Notes under the pieces: generated by a model
Told to the model about the DNA's origin: nothing
Seen by the model: only the letters and a program-made list of their open reading frames with translations
Databases searched by the model: none
Shown: in pieces, positions 16,650 through 24,571 of the stretch
Layout of the letters: every line of letters starts with the position of its first letter
How positions within the stretch are numbered: position 1 is the stretch's first letter
Assembly: GCF_003591515.1 (NCBI RefSeq)
Contig: NZ_QZCG01000003.1
Location: 248,001-312,000 of the forward strand
Length of the DNA stretch: 64,000 nucleotides
Direction of reading: 5' to 3'
Source: Paracoccus onubensis
GTDB taxonomy: Bacteria > Pseudomonadota > Alphaproteobacteria > Rhodobacterales > Rhodobacteraceae
Made by a program: the position numbers and the translations under genes

Positions 16650-17390
16650 ATGCAATCAGAGAATCCCACGGCAGCCATTCTGGTGATCGGCGACGAGATC
16701 CTGTCCGGGCGCACCCGCGAAGGCAACGCACATCACCTGGCGCAGGTTTTGTCCGCGACCGGGTTCGATCTGCGCGAGATGCGGATCGTCGCGGATGATC
16801 ATGATCAGATCGTCGCGGCCATTCGCGCCCTGGACAGGTCCCTGGGCGGGGCATATGACCTGCTGTTCACATCGGGCGGAATCGGGCCGACGCATGACGA
16901 TATCACCGCCGATGCCGTGGCGGCGGCGCATGGCACTACGGTCGAAATAAACGACGAAGCGCGGATATTGCTTCAGGCACGTTGCGACCGGATGGGAATG
17001 GAACTGACGCCGAACCGGCTGCGGATGGCGCGGGTTCCCGTTGGCGGCACGCTGATCGACAATGCGGTCTCTGCCGCGCCGGGCTTCTCTATCGGCAATA
17101 CGCATGTGATGGCCGGCGTTCCCGAGGTATTCCGCGGTATGGTCGATTGGCTGATTCCCCGCTTGCCGGGGGGGCAGCCGGTTCAATCGGAAACCGTCGA
17201 GGTCAGGCGCGGCGAAAGCGACGTGGCGGAACAGCTCGAGGAGATGGCCTCGAAATTCCCCGACTTGTCGATGGGTTCTTATCCGTTCCGCGACGAGCGG
17301 GGCTGGGGAACCAATCTCGTGGTGCGTGGGCTGGATGCCGCCCGTGTCTCCTTCGCGATGTCCGAATTGCGGCGCGAGTTGGGCCTGTGA
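16650..17390 (+). CDS. CinA N-terminal (molybdopterin-binding) domain protein
   Basis: A 246-residue protein equivalent to the N-terminal half of CinA. It has the MoaB/MogA-like fold with VIGDEILSGRTREGNA and LFTSGGIGPTHDDITADAVA. The C-terminal nicotinamide-nucleotide amidase domain of full CinA (over 400 residues) is absent, as in many alphaproteobacteria. The biochemical role of this stand-alone domain is not settled; annotation as competence/damage-inducible protein A should not be taken literally. Its stop overlaps the start of the GNAT gene (TGATG). Confidence 0.9.
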   Translation: MQSENPTAAILVIGDEILSGRTREGNAHHLAQVLSATGFDLREMRIVADDHDQIVAAIRALDRSLGGAYDLLFTSGGIGPTHDDITADAVAAAHGTTVEINDEARILLQARCDRMGMELTPNRLRMARVPVGGTLIDNAVSAAPGFSIGNTHVMAGVPEVFRGMVDWLIPRLPGGQPVQSETVEVRRGESDVAEQLEEMASKFPDLSMGSYPFRDERGWGTNLVVRGLDAARVSFAMSELRRELGL

Positions 17391-18106
17391 TGGACACCGC
17401 GCTTGCCGAGGCGTTCGAGCTTACATGGCCGGCCGCGGAATATGCGGATGCGGGCGGCTTTCGGGTGGGCCGAGGCATGGGCGCGGGCGGCAGGGTCAGT
17501 TCGGCGCGCCGGGTGGGTGACTGGACGCATGATGATATCAAGGCGGCAATCCACCAGCACGTCCAGTGGAGGCAACCTCCCCTGTTTCGTGCATATGATG
17601 ACGACCGGGCCCTGATCGGGGCGCTCGCGGAACATGGTTTCCGCCGCGAGAACCCCACCGCCATCATGGCGCTCGAGATATCCGCATTGACCGATCGTGA
17701 AATTCCGCCGGTGACGGCTTTTGCGATCTGGCCGCCGCTTGCCATTCAGCGGGAGATTTGGGCATCGGGAAATATCAATCCTGCAAGGCAAAGGGTAATG
17801 ATGGCGGTTGCCACCCCCCGAAGCTCGATTCTGGGCCGGATAGTGGATCGTGCTGCGGGCACTGCTTTCGTTGCCGTTCATCAGGGCGTGGCGATGGTGC
17901 ATTGCGTTGAAATTCTTCCCGATCTCCGGCGCAGGGGACTTGCCGGATGGATGATGCGCTGCGCGGCATTCTGGGCGGCAGAGCAAGGTGCCGAACGGAT
18001 CGGCCTTGCCGTCAGCCGGGCGAATACCGGAGCCGTCGCCCTCTATCGCCAATTGGGGTTTCAGGAAATCGCCGGATACAGCTATTACGCCCGTCCTGCG
18101 GATTAG
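17390..18106 (+). CDS. GNAT-family N-acetyltransferase
   Basis: A 238-residue protein whose C-terminal third carries the GNAT acetyl-CoA motif (VEILPDLRRRGLAGWMM) and the RANTGAVALYRQLGFQEI strand-helix that ends the fold. The N-terminal half is probably a divergent second GNAT-like domain. The ATG at 17390 overlaps the stop of the CinA-domain gene by one base, so the two form an operon. The substrate is unknown. Confidence 0.85.
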   Translation: MDTALAEAFELTWPAAEYADAGGFRVGRGMGAGGRVSSARRVGDWTHDDIKAAIHQHVQWRQPPLFRAYDDDRALIGALAEHGFRRENPTAIMALEISALTDREIPPVTAFAIWPPLAIQREIWASGNINPARQRVMMAVATPRSSILGRIVDRAAGTAFVAVHQGVAMVHCVEILPDLRRRGLAGWMMRCAAFWAAEQGAERIGLAVSRANTGAVALYRQLGFQEIAGYSYYARPAD

Positions 18107-18154
18107 ATCACCCCGCGAAAGGTGCCAACGCCACACTATCGCGCTCTTTCGCGA

Positions 18155-18201
18155 TTCTTCTTTGTCCAAATACCTCGGGGGTCCGGGGGCGGCGCCCCCG
18201 G
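18155..18201 (-). repeat. Dispersed hairpin element, copy 2
   Basis: TTCTTCTTTGTCCAAATACC then TCGGGGGTCC and the hairpin GGGGGC-GGC-GCCCCC. It is the inverted counterpart of 10284-10330 and nearly identical to 57446-57492. It lies between the convergent GNAT and eryD genes. Confidence 0.85.
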
Positions 18202-18273
18202 TCCTGCTTATCTGCGGCGATCCGGCGACAGGGCGCGAAATGCTCCGAAGCTTGTTACGCGCTCGTGCCGCCG

Positions 18274-19224
18274 TCATTCCGTCAGCAAACGGGCCGTGTC
18301 TTCATCCGTTATCAGCCCCGATAACCGCCCGCTGTCCAGTACAGCCCGTATTGCAGCCGTTTTCATCTGTCCGCCCGCGATGGCGACAATGCGGCTGGTC
18401 TTGCTTGTCTCCAGCCCCGCTGACAATGTGCGCCTGCTGAGCGTGGTTTCCAACACCCGGCCTTTTGCGTCGAAGAAATGCCCCAGCATCTCCCCGACCG
18501 CGCCGATGGCTTTGATTTCATTGATTTCATGGGGTTCGATCATTCCGGATGCGACAAGCTGCGCATCCGCATCGGCGGTTCCGATTCCGGCGAATTTCAA
18601 TCCGGCATTATTCGCCAGATCGAAAATCTCGCGGACTCCGGGCTGTGCCAGAAGGATTTTCCGATCCTGTTCGGAATTGGCGAAGAAAGGGACCGGCAGA
18701 ACATGTGCCTGCGCGCCGGTCTTGTGGGTCAGGCTATGCATGACGTCATGCGGATTGGCGGTGTAATGCCGCGTCAGCCCGCCCAGAAGCGAGACGAAGC
18801 GCGTCCCGTTCGCCTCGAAACGCGGCAATTGATGAATAGCCGCGGCAAGCGTCCGCCCATGCCCCAGACCGATCACCTCGCATTCGCGGCGCTCGACCTC
18901 ACGCCGCAGGAATCCCGCTCCGGCAAGGCCCAGAGCGTGCAGCGGCAGTCCTTTTTCTCCCAGATCGGGCGCGACTTCGCAGGTCTCAAGGCCATAACGG
19001 GCGACAAGCTGTTCCTCCAGCCTGACGCATTCGACGATCTCGCCGTCGATCGAGACCTTGACCACACCCTCGGCCACGGCGCGGGCGATCAGGCGATGGG
19101 TCTTGACCGCTGTCAGCCCAAGCCGCCGGGCGACCGCAGCCTGCGTCAGCCCGCCCACATAATGCAGCCAGGCCGCGCGGGTGGCGAGGCTCTCATCCTG
19201 ATCCGGATTGGCATGGCGCGCCAT
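18274..19224 (-). CDS. eryD: SorC-family regulator, EryD-like
   Basis: A 316-residue protein with an N-terminal helix-turn-helix (YVGGLTQAAVARRLGLTAVK) and the SorC sugar-binding domain from about residue 60 to the end (IGLGHGRTLAAAIHQLPR, LITDEDTARLLTE). It is the last gene of the eryA-eryB-eryC-eryD block; in Brucella and rhizobia EryD is a SorC-type repressor of erythritol catabolism relieved by the substrate. Gene order is the main support for that name. A related polyol-responsive SorC regulator is the alternative. Confidence 0.88.
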   Translation of the reverse strand: MARHANPDQDESLATRAAWLHYVGGLTQAAVARRLGLTAVKTHRLIARAVAEGVVKVSIDGEIVECVRLEEQLVARYGLETCEVAPDLGEKGLPLHALGLAGAGFLRREVERRECEVIGLGHGRTLAAAIHQLPRFEANGTRFVSLLGGLTRHYTANPHDVMHSLTHKTGAQAHVLPVPFFANSEQDRKILLAQPGVREIFDLANNAGLKFAGIGTADADAQLVASGMIEPHEINEIKAIGAVGEMLGHFFDAKGRVLETTLSRRTLSAGLETSKTSRIVAIAGGQMKTAAIRAVLDSGRLSGLITDEDTARLLTE

Positions 19225-19295
19225 CAGTGCAAGCCACGGACGGCGAAATGGTGCGAGTGATGATCCGGCATGATGCCCTCCTGTGCTTTGCCGCG

Positions 19296-20228
19296 TCAGG
19301 TTTTCAGCCTGTCCGCGCCGCTGTCGATATGCGGTGCCCAGAACGCTATGCTTTCCGCGATCTGGTTAATCACCTGACGGTCGTTCGGCTCGCGCTCCTT
19401 GAAGCTGAGTTCAAGGCAGATTTCGTTGTCCCGCGCACCACCCTCGGCGAATGCCTTCAGTAGTGGCTCGGGTTGGATCCGGCCATTCGCATTGAACTCG
19501 GCCGTAAAGGGGCGATGGCCGCCCTTGTCCATGAGCGACTGCTTGATATGGATGATCGGCGAGACTTTCGGCACCGCGCGCGCCCATGCATAGGGATCGT
19601 AATCATCAGGATTGTCGCTGGTCACGTCGCCATGATCGATATCGGCCATCATCCACATCGGCACCGCCATGTTGGCGGCGGTCAGCCGATCTTGCAGCGC
19701 CATGCAGGCGGCGATGGTTTCGCCGAATTCGCGCCCGATGCTCATGGGTTCCCAGAAGACATATTCCAGCCCCGCCATCTTGGCATGCTCGGCCAGTTCG
19801 GCCCAGCAATCGACGGCAATCCGCGTCAGTTCCTCGCGCCGGGCGGGATCGTCGTAATCGCGATAGGTGAAAATGGCGAATTGCGTTCCGACCGAGTTGC
19901 CGCCCAGATCGGCAATGATGTCTGCGAATGTCTTGAACCAATCCAGATAATAGCGGCGCACATCCGGGTCGGGATGCCCGAAATGGTTCAGCCGCCCATA
20001 AGGCCCGGTCATCCCGCTGGTGATGCGAATACCGGTCCGGGCAAGCGCCCGGTCCATCTGCCGGGTCAGACGGCGGATGACGGGGGCGGGCCATGACGGG
20101 TTGATGAATTCATGCGTCAGTTGCAGATCGCGGATACGCAGATCGCGGGCGACGGTGTCGATCAGGTCATCCGGGTCAGCGAAGCGGTTGACCAGCGGGT
20201 TTGTGTTCAGGGAAAGCGTTAAGGGCAT
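19296..20228 (-). CDS. eryC: Erythritol catabolism sugar-phosphate isomerase EryC
   Basis: A 310-residue TIM-barrel isomerase/epimerase starting MPLTLSLNTNPLVNRF, which matches how EryC proteins begin, and carrying TRDLR-like DLRIRDLQLTHEFINPSW. Known EryC acts on the tetrulose-phosphate formed by EryB (reported as an isomerase/racemase step in Brucella, earlier called a dehydrogenase). Metal ligands of this fold are likely the Glu in YVFWEPMS, the Asp in MADIDHGD and the Glu in NEICLELSF. The ATG at 20228 is chosen from family alignment by memory; an in-frame TTG at 20264 is less likely. Confidence 0.9.
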   Translation of the reverse strand: MPLTLSLNTNPLVNRFADPDDLIDTVARDLRIRDLQLTHEFINPSWPAPVIRRLTRQMDRALARTGIRITSGMTGPYGRLNHFGHPDPDVRRYYLDWFKTFADIIADLGGNSVGTQFAIFTYRDYDDPARREELTRIAVDCWAELAEHAKMAGLEYVFWEPMSIGREFGETIAACMALQDRLTAANMAVPMWMMADIDHGDVTSDNPDDYDPYAWARAVPKVSPIIHIKQSLMDKGGHRPFTAEFNANGRIQPEPLLKAFAEGGARDNEICLELSFKEREPNDRQVINQIAESIAFWAPHIDSGADRLKT

Positions 20229-20291
20229 GGTGATGTCCCGTGAGGATATTGAGTTGAGCCGCAACCATGCGCTGCTCCTGCGAGGGGCAAG

Positions 20292-21809
20292 CTACGCGGC
20301 ATCTGCCAGAGCCGCGGTCTCAAACCACTTAGCGAAAGCGGCCCGCTCGGCCGCGGTGAGGTGAAGGTAGTGTTTGGTGCGCCGCAACAGAATATCCTCG
20401 GCTGTCATCGCCCATTCCTTGCGGGTGAGATAGCGGGCCTCCGCCTCGTAGAGTTGCCCGCCGAAATGCCGGCCCAGATCGTCGAGTTTCATGGCTCCGG
20501 CCACGACATCCTTGGTACGCGCCCCGTAAAGCCGTCCGTAATGATGCACCAGTTTGCGCGGCATCCAGGGATGCAACTCGCGCAGCAGATTCGCATAGCT
20601 TTCATAATCCGCATTGGCGATTTCGCCGCCCGGCAGGGTGGCGGTTTCGGTCCAGTCCGGTCCCATATCCGGGAAAACCTCCTGTAGCCGGTGCATTCCG
20701 CGTTCGGCCAGTTCGCGGAAGGTGGTGATCTTGCCGCCGAACACGTTCAGCAGCGGTGCGCCCCCGTTCATGTCCAGATCAAAGACGTAATCGCGCGTCA
20801 CCGCCGAAGGATTACCTTGCCCGTCATCGAACAGGGGGCGCACACCGGAAAATGTTTCCAGAACATCCGAGCGGCGCAGCTTTTCCTTGAAATAGCGGTT
20901 TACGGCGGCGATCAGATATTCGATCTCGGATTCGTCGGCCTTCACATCCTCGGCCCGGCCCTCATAGGCGATATCGGTGGTGCCGATCAGGGCCTTGTCG
21001 CCTTCATAGGGATTGATGAAGATCACCCGCCTGTCATGGTTCTGTACCAGATAGGCGTTATTCCCATGCCAGAATTTCGGCACGATGATATGGCTGCCCT
21101 TGACCAGCCGGACATTGCGTTTCGAGTTCGCCCCGGCCACGCGCCCGATAACATCGCTGACCCAGGGACCCGCGCAATTGACCACGCAGCGGGCGCGGAA
21201 TGTCCGGGTTTCGCCGGTCAGGTCGCTGCGGGTTTGCACCGTCCAGGCGCCGTCTTCCCGCCGCGCCGAGATGCAGGGACTGCGGGTCAGCACTTCTGCC
21301 CCGCGCTCGGCGGCATCAACGGCGTTCAGAACGACAAGCCGGGCGTCATCCACCCAGCAATCCGAGTATTCGAAGCCCTTGGCATATTGGTTCATCAGCG
21401 GCGCACCCTCGGGGTCGCGACGCAGATTCAGCGTCCGTGTCCCGGGCAGTTTCTGACGACCGCCCAGATTGTCGTAAAGGAACAGCCCAAGGCGGACCAG
21501 CCATGCGGGGCGGTCCTGTGGACTGTGGGGCAGCACGAAGCGCATCGGCCAGATGATATGCGGCGCGGAACGCATCAGCACTTCGCGCTCGATCAGGGCT
21601 TCGCGGACCAGCCGGAACTCGTAATATTCCAGATAGCGCAAGCCCCCATGCACCAGCTTGCCCGACCGGGACGAGGTTCCCTGAGCCAGATCGTCCTTCT
21701 CGCATAACACGACCTTCAGGCCCCGCCCTGCCGCGTCTCGGGCAATTCCGGCACCATTGATGCCGCCGCCGATCACGAAAAGGTCGATCATCTCGGGGTC
21801 GCTTGTCAT
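20292..21809 (-). CDS. eryB: Erythritol-phosphate dehydrogenase EryB (GlpD family)
   Basis: A 505-residue FAD-dependent dehydrogenase of the glycerol-3-phosphate dehydrogenase family. It has the dinucleotide-binding motif VIGGGINGAGIARDAAGRG at residues 12-30, GTSSRSGKLVHGGLRYLEYY, and the C-terminal DAO_C region. In the ery pathway it oxidises erythritol phosphate to a tetrulose phosphate and feeds electrons to quinone. The ATG at 21809 has AAGGAG six bases upstream. The frame is open far upstream through eryA, but that is a shadow. By sequence alone it could be GlpD; its place between eryA and eryC decides the call. Confidence 0.9.
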   Translation of the reverse strand: MTSDPEMIDLFVIGGGINGAGIARDAAGRGLKVVLCEKDDLAQGTSSRSGKLVHGGLRYLEYYEFRLVREALIEREVLMRSAPHIIWPMRFVLPHSPQDRPAWLVRLGLFLYDNLGGRQKLPGTRTLNLRRDPEGAPLMNQYAKGFEYSDCWVDDARLVVLNAVDAAERGAEVLTRSPCISARREDGAWTVQTRSDLTGETRTFRARCVVNCAGPWVSDVIGRVAGANSKRNVRLVKGSHIIVPKFWHGNNAYLVQNHDRRVIFINPYEGDKALIGTTDIAYEGRAEDVKADESEIEYLIAAVNRYFKEKLRRSDVLETFSGVRPLFDDGQGNPSAVTRDYVFDLDMNGGAPLLNVFGGKITTFRELAERGMHRLQEVFPDMGPDWTETATLPGGEIANADYESYANLLRELHPWMPRKLVHHYGRLYGARTKDVVAGAMKLDDLGRHFGGQLYEAEARYLTRKEWAMTAEDILLRRTKHYLHLTAAERAAFAKWFETAALADAA

Positions 21810-21820
21810 GTCAATCTCCT

Positions 21821-23392
21821 TCAGTTTCCGGCCCAAATCTGCTTGGCGCGGGCAGCGGCGAGGGCATCCCAGGCCAAAGGCAGGGCCTGGCGGGACGCGG
21901 AAAATGCCGGGAAAAGCCGCTGATAGGCGGCGGTAAGGCCGGGATCCGGCGCTTCGGCCTGTCCGAGAAGCGGCGTCACCCATTCCTTGATGCAGGCTTC
22001 CATATCCGGATAAACGCCGATCGCGACCGCCGCCATCATCGCGGCCCCCGCCGCCCCTGCCTCGTCCCGGTCGGATACCCGCACCGGGGCATCCAGCGAG
22101 GCGGAAAGGATGCTGCGTAATCCCGGCGAGCGGGCCGCGCCGCCGGTCAGGCGCAGTTCCGAGGGCAGGGGGCCCATTGCGGCATAGCAATCGCGCATTG
22201 CCATCCCCAGCCCCTCGGCGACGGCGCGCAGCAGGTCGGGAAAGCGGTGATGCAGCGCCAGCCCGACAAAGCCCGCCCTTGCATCGGCATTGACGAAGGG
22301 ACCACGCTCGCCGGCCTCGGAAATATAGGGGTGATAGATGATCTGACCGGGCTGGCTCGCGCTCAGCCAGTCTTCGATATGATCGACCAGATCGCGGTGA
22401 CCAACGGGCTTGCCCATGTCGGACATGATGTCCGCCGCGAGCCCAAGTACCCAGTCCAGATTGAGCGTCGCCGCCATATTGGTCTGCACCTGCGTGACGA
22501 TACCGGGGATCGGCAGGCAAATCACATAGCCTGTGCCCTGATCGTTCAGATGCACGCCATTCGCGGGCACCGCCCGCAGATGCACGCCGGTAGAACCGAC
22601 GGTCGAGCAGGCCACATCGCCCGCGCCGCCATAGACGCCTGCGCCAAGCGCGGTCATCACCATGTCCACATAGCCAAGGCTGACCGGCGTTCCGGCGCGC
22701 AATCCCGTTCGGGTGGCCGCCTCTGCCGTAAGGGGATGGGTGATCTGGCTGCCATCCACGATCTGGGGCAGCAGGTGGCGGCGACGTGTCAGCCCCAATG
22801 CCTCGATCACGGTGTCGTCGTATTGGCGGTTACGGAAATTGCCGAAGGTGAAGCTGGCTTCCGACGGATCCGTCGCGCGGATCCCGGTCAGGTTGAGGTA
22901 AAGCCAGTCCTTGCAATGCAGTGCGACCTCGGCCCGATCCAGCAACTCGGGCATATGCGCATCCATATGTGCCATCTGGCTGCCTTGCTGGCAGGTATTC
23001 AACCCGGTGCCAGTCGCTTCGAAGCGCGCGCGGTCCGAAGCCCGCGCGGCAAGGCGCTGGACCGTTGGGGCGGCCCGCGCGTCAAGCCAAAGCCAGGCAT
23101 CGCAAACCGGGCCGTCGTTCCCGACCAGCCAGGTGCCGTCGCCCTGAGCCGTCACCGACAGCGCGGCGGTGCGGGCGGCAAGGTTTTCGATCCGGTCACC
23201 CAGATCGCGTAACGCCGCAGCGCAATCCCGCCATGTCTGTTCAAGGTTTTGCGTGGCCGATCCTTCGGCAGTCGAGGCGTAGTTATTGGGAACCGAGGCC
23301 GATGCAAGCTGCCGCCCCCGCAGGTCGAAGGCTACGGCCTTGATGACCGAGGTGCCCGCATCGATACCAATCAGAATGTCATGTTCGGGCAT
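21821..23392 (-). CDS. eryA: Erythritol kinase EryA (FGGY family)
   Basis: A 523-residue FGGY carbohydrate kinase with the N-terminal phosphate-binding stretch (ILIGIDAGTSVIKAVAFDL), the catalytic-region DAWLWLDARA, and the C-terminal ATP-binding LTGGAARSPGLRSILSA. It phosphorylates erythritol, the first step of the pathway. The ATG at 23392 follows GAGGGAGG at six bases; the frame extends to 23434 but without a site. It is the promoter-proximal gene of eryABCD and diverges from the transporter operon across an AT-rich control region. Confidence 0.9.
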   Translation of the reverse strand: MPEHDILIGIDAGTSVIKAVAFDLRGRQLASASVPNNYASTAEGSATQNLEQTWRDCAAALRDLGDRIENLAARTAALSVTAQGDGTWLVGNDGPVCDAWLWLDARAAPTVQRLAARASDRARFEATGTGLNTCQQGSQMAHMDAHMPELLDRAEVALHCKDWLYLNLTGIRATDPSEASFTFGNFRNRQYDDTVIEALGLTRRRHLLPQIVDGSQITHPLTAEAATRTGLRAGTPVSLGYVDMVMTALGAGVYGGAGDVACSTVGSTGVHLRAVPANGVHLNDQGTGYVICLPIPGIVTQVQTNMAATLNLDWVLGLAADIMSDMGKPVGHRDLVDHIEDWLSASQPGQIIYHPYISEAGERGPFVNADARAGFVGLALHHRFPDLLRAVAEGLGMAMRDCYAAMGPLPSELRLTGGAARSPGLRSILSASLDAPVRVSDRDEAGAAGAAMMAAVAIGVYPDMEACIKEWVTPLLGQAEAPDPGLTAAYQRLFPAFSASRQALPLAWDALAAARAKQIWAGN

Positions 23393-23905
23393 GAATCGCC
23401 TCCCTCGTCGAATCGGTGCGCTGTAATCCGTCACCCTTCCTCCGGTGGGCGTCGCGGCGCGTGTCTGGCGTTATATACCATAATAATCACATATAAAACG
23501 CATTATTTTGCTGAAAAAGGAATATATTTCATCTATCATAACGGGAGATGATGGCGCAACTGGCGATTCGTTTTTGTTTCGGCAGATGGTTCATGATAGA
23601 ATATTCTCAGATATTTAACGATAATTTGAATGATCTGCATAATTTTCGTGCGTATCCTTGGCGGAGGCATCTTCTGCAAGCCGTAAGAGAGGGGCGGCAT
23701 GTTGGGTGGCGTTCCTGATTAAAAAATATCATTATTGACTGATAATATAACAATGATATAACTTATGTGAGTGATATATGGCGCCGGGAGGGCGCGACAT
23801 CAGTCAGGCAGGGGGCGACATGTCAGAAATCATCCGAACCGGGCGGCGCGGTATCCGCTGCGTTCCGACCTTTTCCGTCTGCCGGTGCTGCATAGGGGCT
23901 GCGTC
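23393..23905. promoter_or_regulatory. AT-rich divergent control region of the ery locus
   Basis: About 300 bases here (23465-23770) are much richer in AT than the genes around them. On the minus strand a TATATAAC box (23477-23470) could be the eryA promoter. On the plus strand a promoter and overlapping dyad lie at 23726-23762. A 56-residue frame (23548-23718, MMAQLAIRFCFGRWF start, GGGAG before the ATG) is open but not recognisable and may be chance. Likely targets of EryD and perhaps of the DeoR regulator at 28313. Confidence 0.65.
23726..23762 (+). promoter_or_regulatory. Sigma-70-like promoter inside an operator-like dyad
   Basis: TTGACT (23735-23740), 16 bases, then TATAAC (23757-23762) form a strong promoter for the transporter operon. 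The same stretch is spanned by perfect 8-base arms ATATCATT (23726-23733) and AATGATAT (23752-23759). A repressor on this dyad would cover both promoter boxes, which is how a SorC or DeoR repressor would be expected to work. Confidence 0.6.
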
Positions 23906-23909
23906 ATGA
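23820..23909 (+). CDS. Possible 29-residue leader peptide
   Basis: An ATG at 23820 after GGGGGCG opens a 29-residue frame (MSEIIRTGRRGIRCVP start, with four Cys near the end) that stops at TGA 23907-23909, overlapping the ATG of the DUF2291 gene as ATGA. The overlap suggests translational coupling, but the peptide is basic, Cys-rich and unlike any family I know. It may be only a consequence of the short leader. Confidence 0.3.
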   Translation: MSEIIRTGRRGIRCVPTFSVCRCCIGAAS

Positions 23910-24571
23910 CTCAGGGTTCCGCTTCCCCTGCGCCCGCGCCCAAGGCCCCGGCACCATCCCGGCGCGGCCTGTTTCTGGGCATCGCCGCCGCGATTGTCGT
24001 GGCGGCGGGGATTGCCGTTGACACAACCGTCGTGCAGATCGGGTCCGAGGCTGATGCGCGGCAGCAGGCATTCTCGCCCGATACCTATGGCGCGGAGGAA
24101 TTTCCACGCATACAGGAATTCGTGACCAGCAAGGCCGTCGACGCGGAAACGCTGGCCAAGGAACTGGAGGCGGACAAGGATGCCGCGGTCGAACAATACG
24201 GCACCCCCGCCTCGACCGGCGCGATCCTGCCGGTGACTGTCAGCGGCGTGGTGGGCGAAGGGAAATCCGGCGTCTATACGCTGGCCGTTGACGGGCTGTC
24301 CGAAGAAATCACCGTCCGCGTCCAGACCGGCCCCGCCATCAACGGCACCGATCTGCGCGACGCGCCCGGCGATATCGAATTCGGTCAGTTCAAGAACCAG
24401 ATCCAGTATCAGGATGCCGGCGCGGCCATCAACCGCGCGATGAAGGCCGCCGTTCTGGACGGTATCGATGGCGCGACACTGGACGGCAAGACCATTCAGG
24501 TGACCGGGGTCTTCCGGCTGATCAATCCCAAGAACTGGATGATCACCCCTGTTTCGCTGGAGGTGCAATGA
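23906..24571 (+). CDS. DUF2291 protein, accessory to the sugar ABC transporter
   Basis: A 221-residue protein with a Pro/Ala-rich start, one N-terminal membrane helix at about residues 24-42 (LFLGIAAAIVVAAGIAV) and a periplasmic domain with the DUF2291 pattern (FPRIQEFVTSKAVDAETLA, FGQFKNQIQYQDAGAAINRA). DUF2291 proteins are usually encoded with sugar ABC transporters; their role is unknown. The ATG at 23906 has AGGGG at seven bases. Its stop overlaps the ATP-binding gene (ATGA). Confidence 0.85.
   Translation: MTQGSASPAPAPKAPAPSRRGLFLGIAAAIVVAAGIAVDTTVVQIGSEADARQQAFSPDTYGAEEFPRIQEFVTSKAVDAETLAKELEADKDAAVEQYGTPASTGAILPVTVSGVVGEGKSGVYTLAVDGLSEEITVRVQTGPAINGTDLRDAPGDIEFGQFKNQIQYQDAGAAINRAMKAAVLDGIDGATLDGKTIQVTGVFRLINPKNWMITPVSLEVQ

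Noticed and set aside
20292..22520. A single 742-residue protein including eryB and upstream sequence
   Set aside because: The first 237 residues are antisense-like shadow of eryA, and a clear ATG with AAGGAG at 21809 starts EryB.
22247..23212. 321-residue plus-strand frame opposite eryA
   Set aside because: It is the antisense of a well-supported kinase gene and has no recognisable domain.
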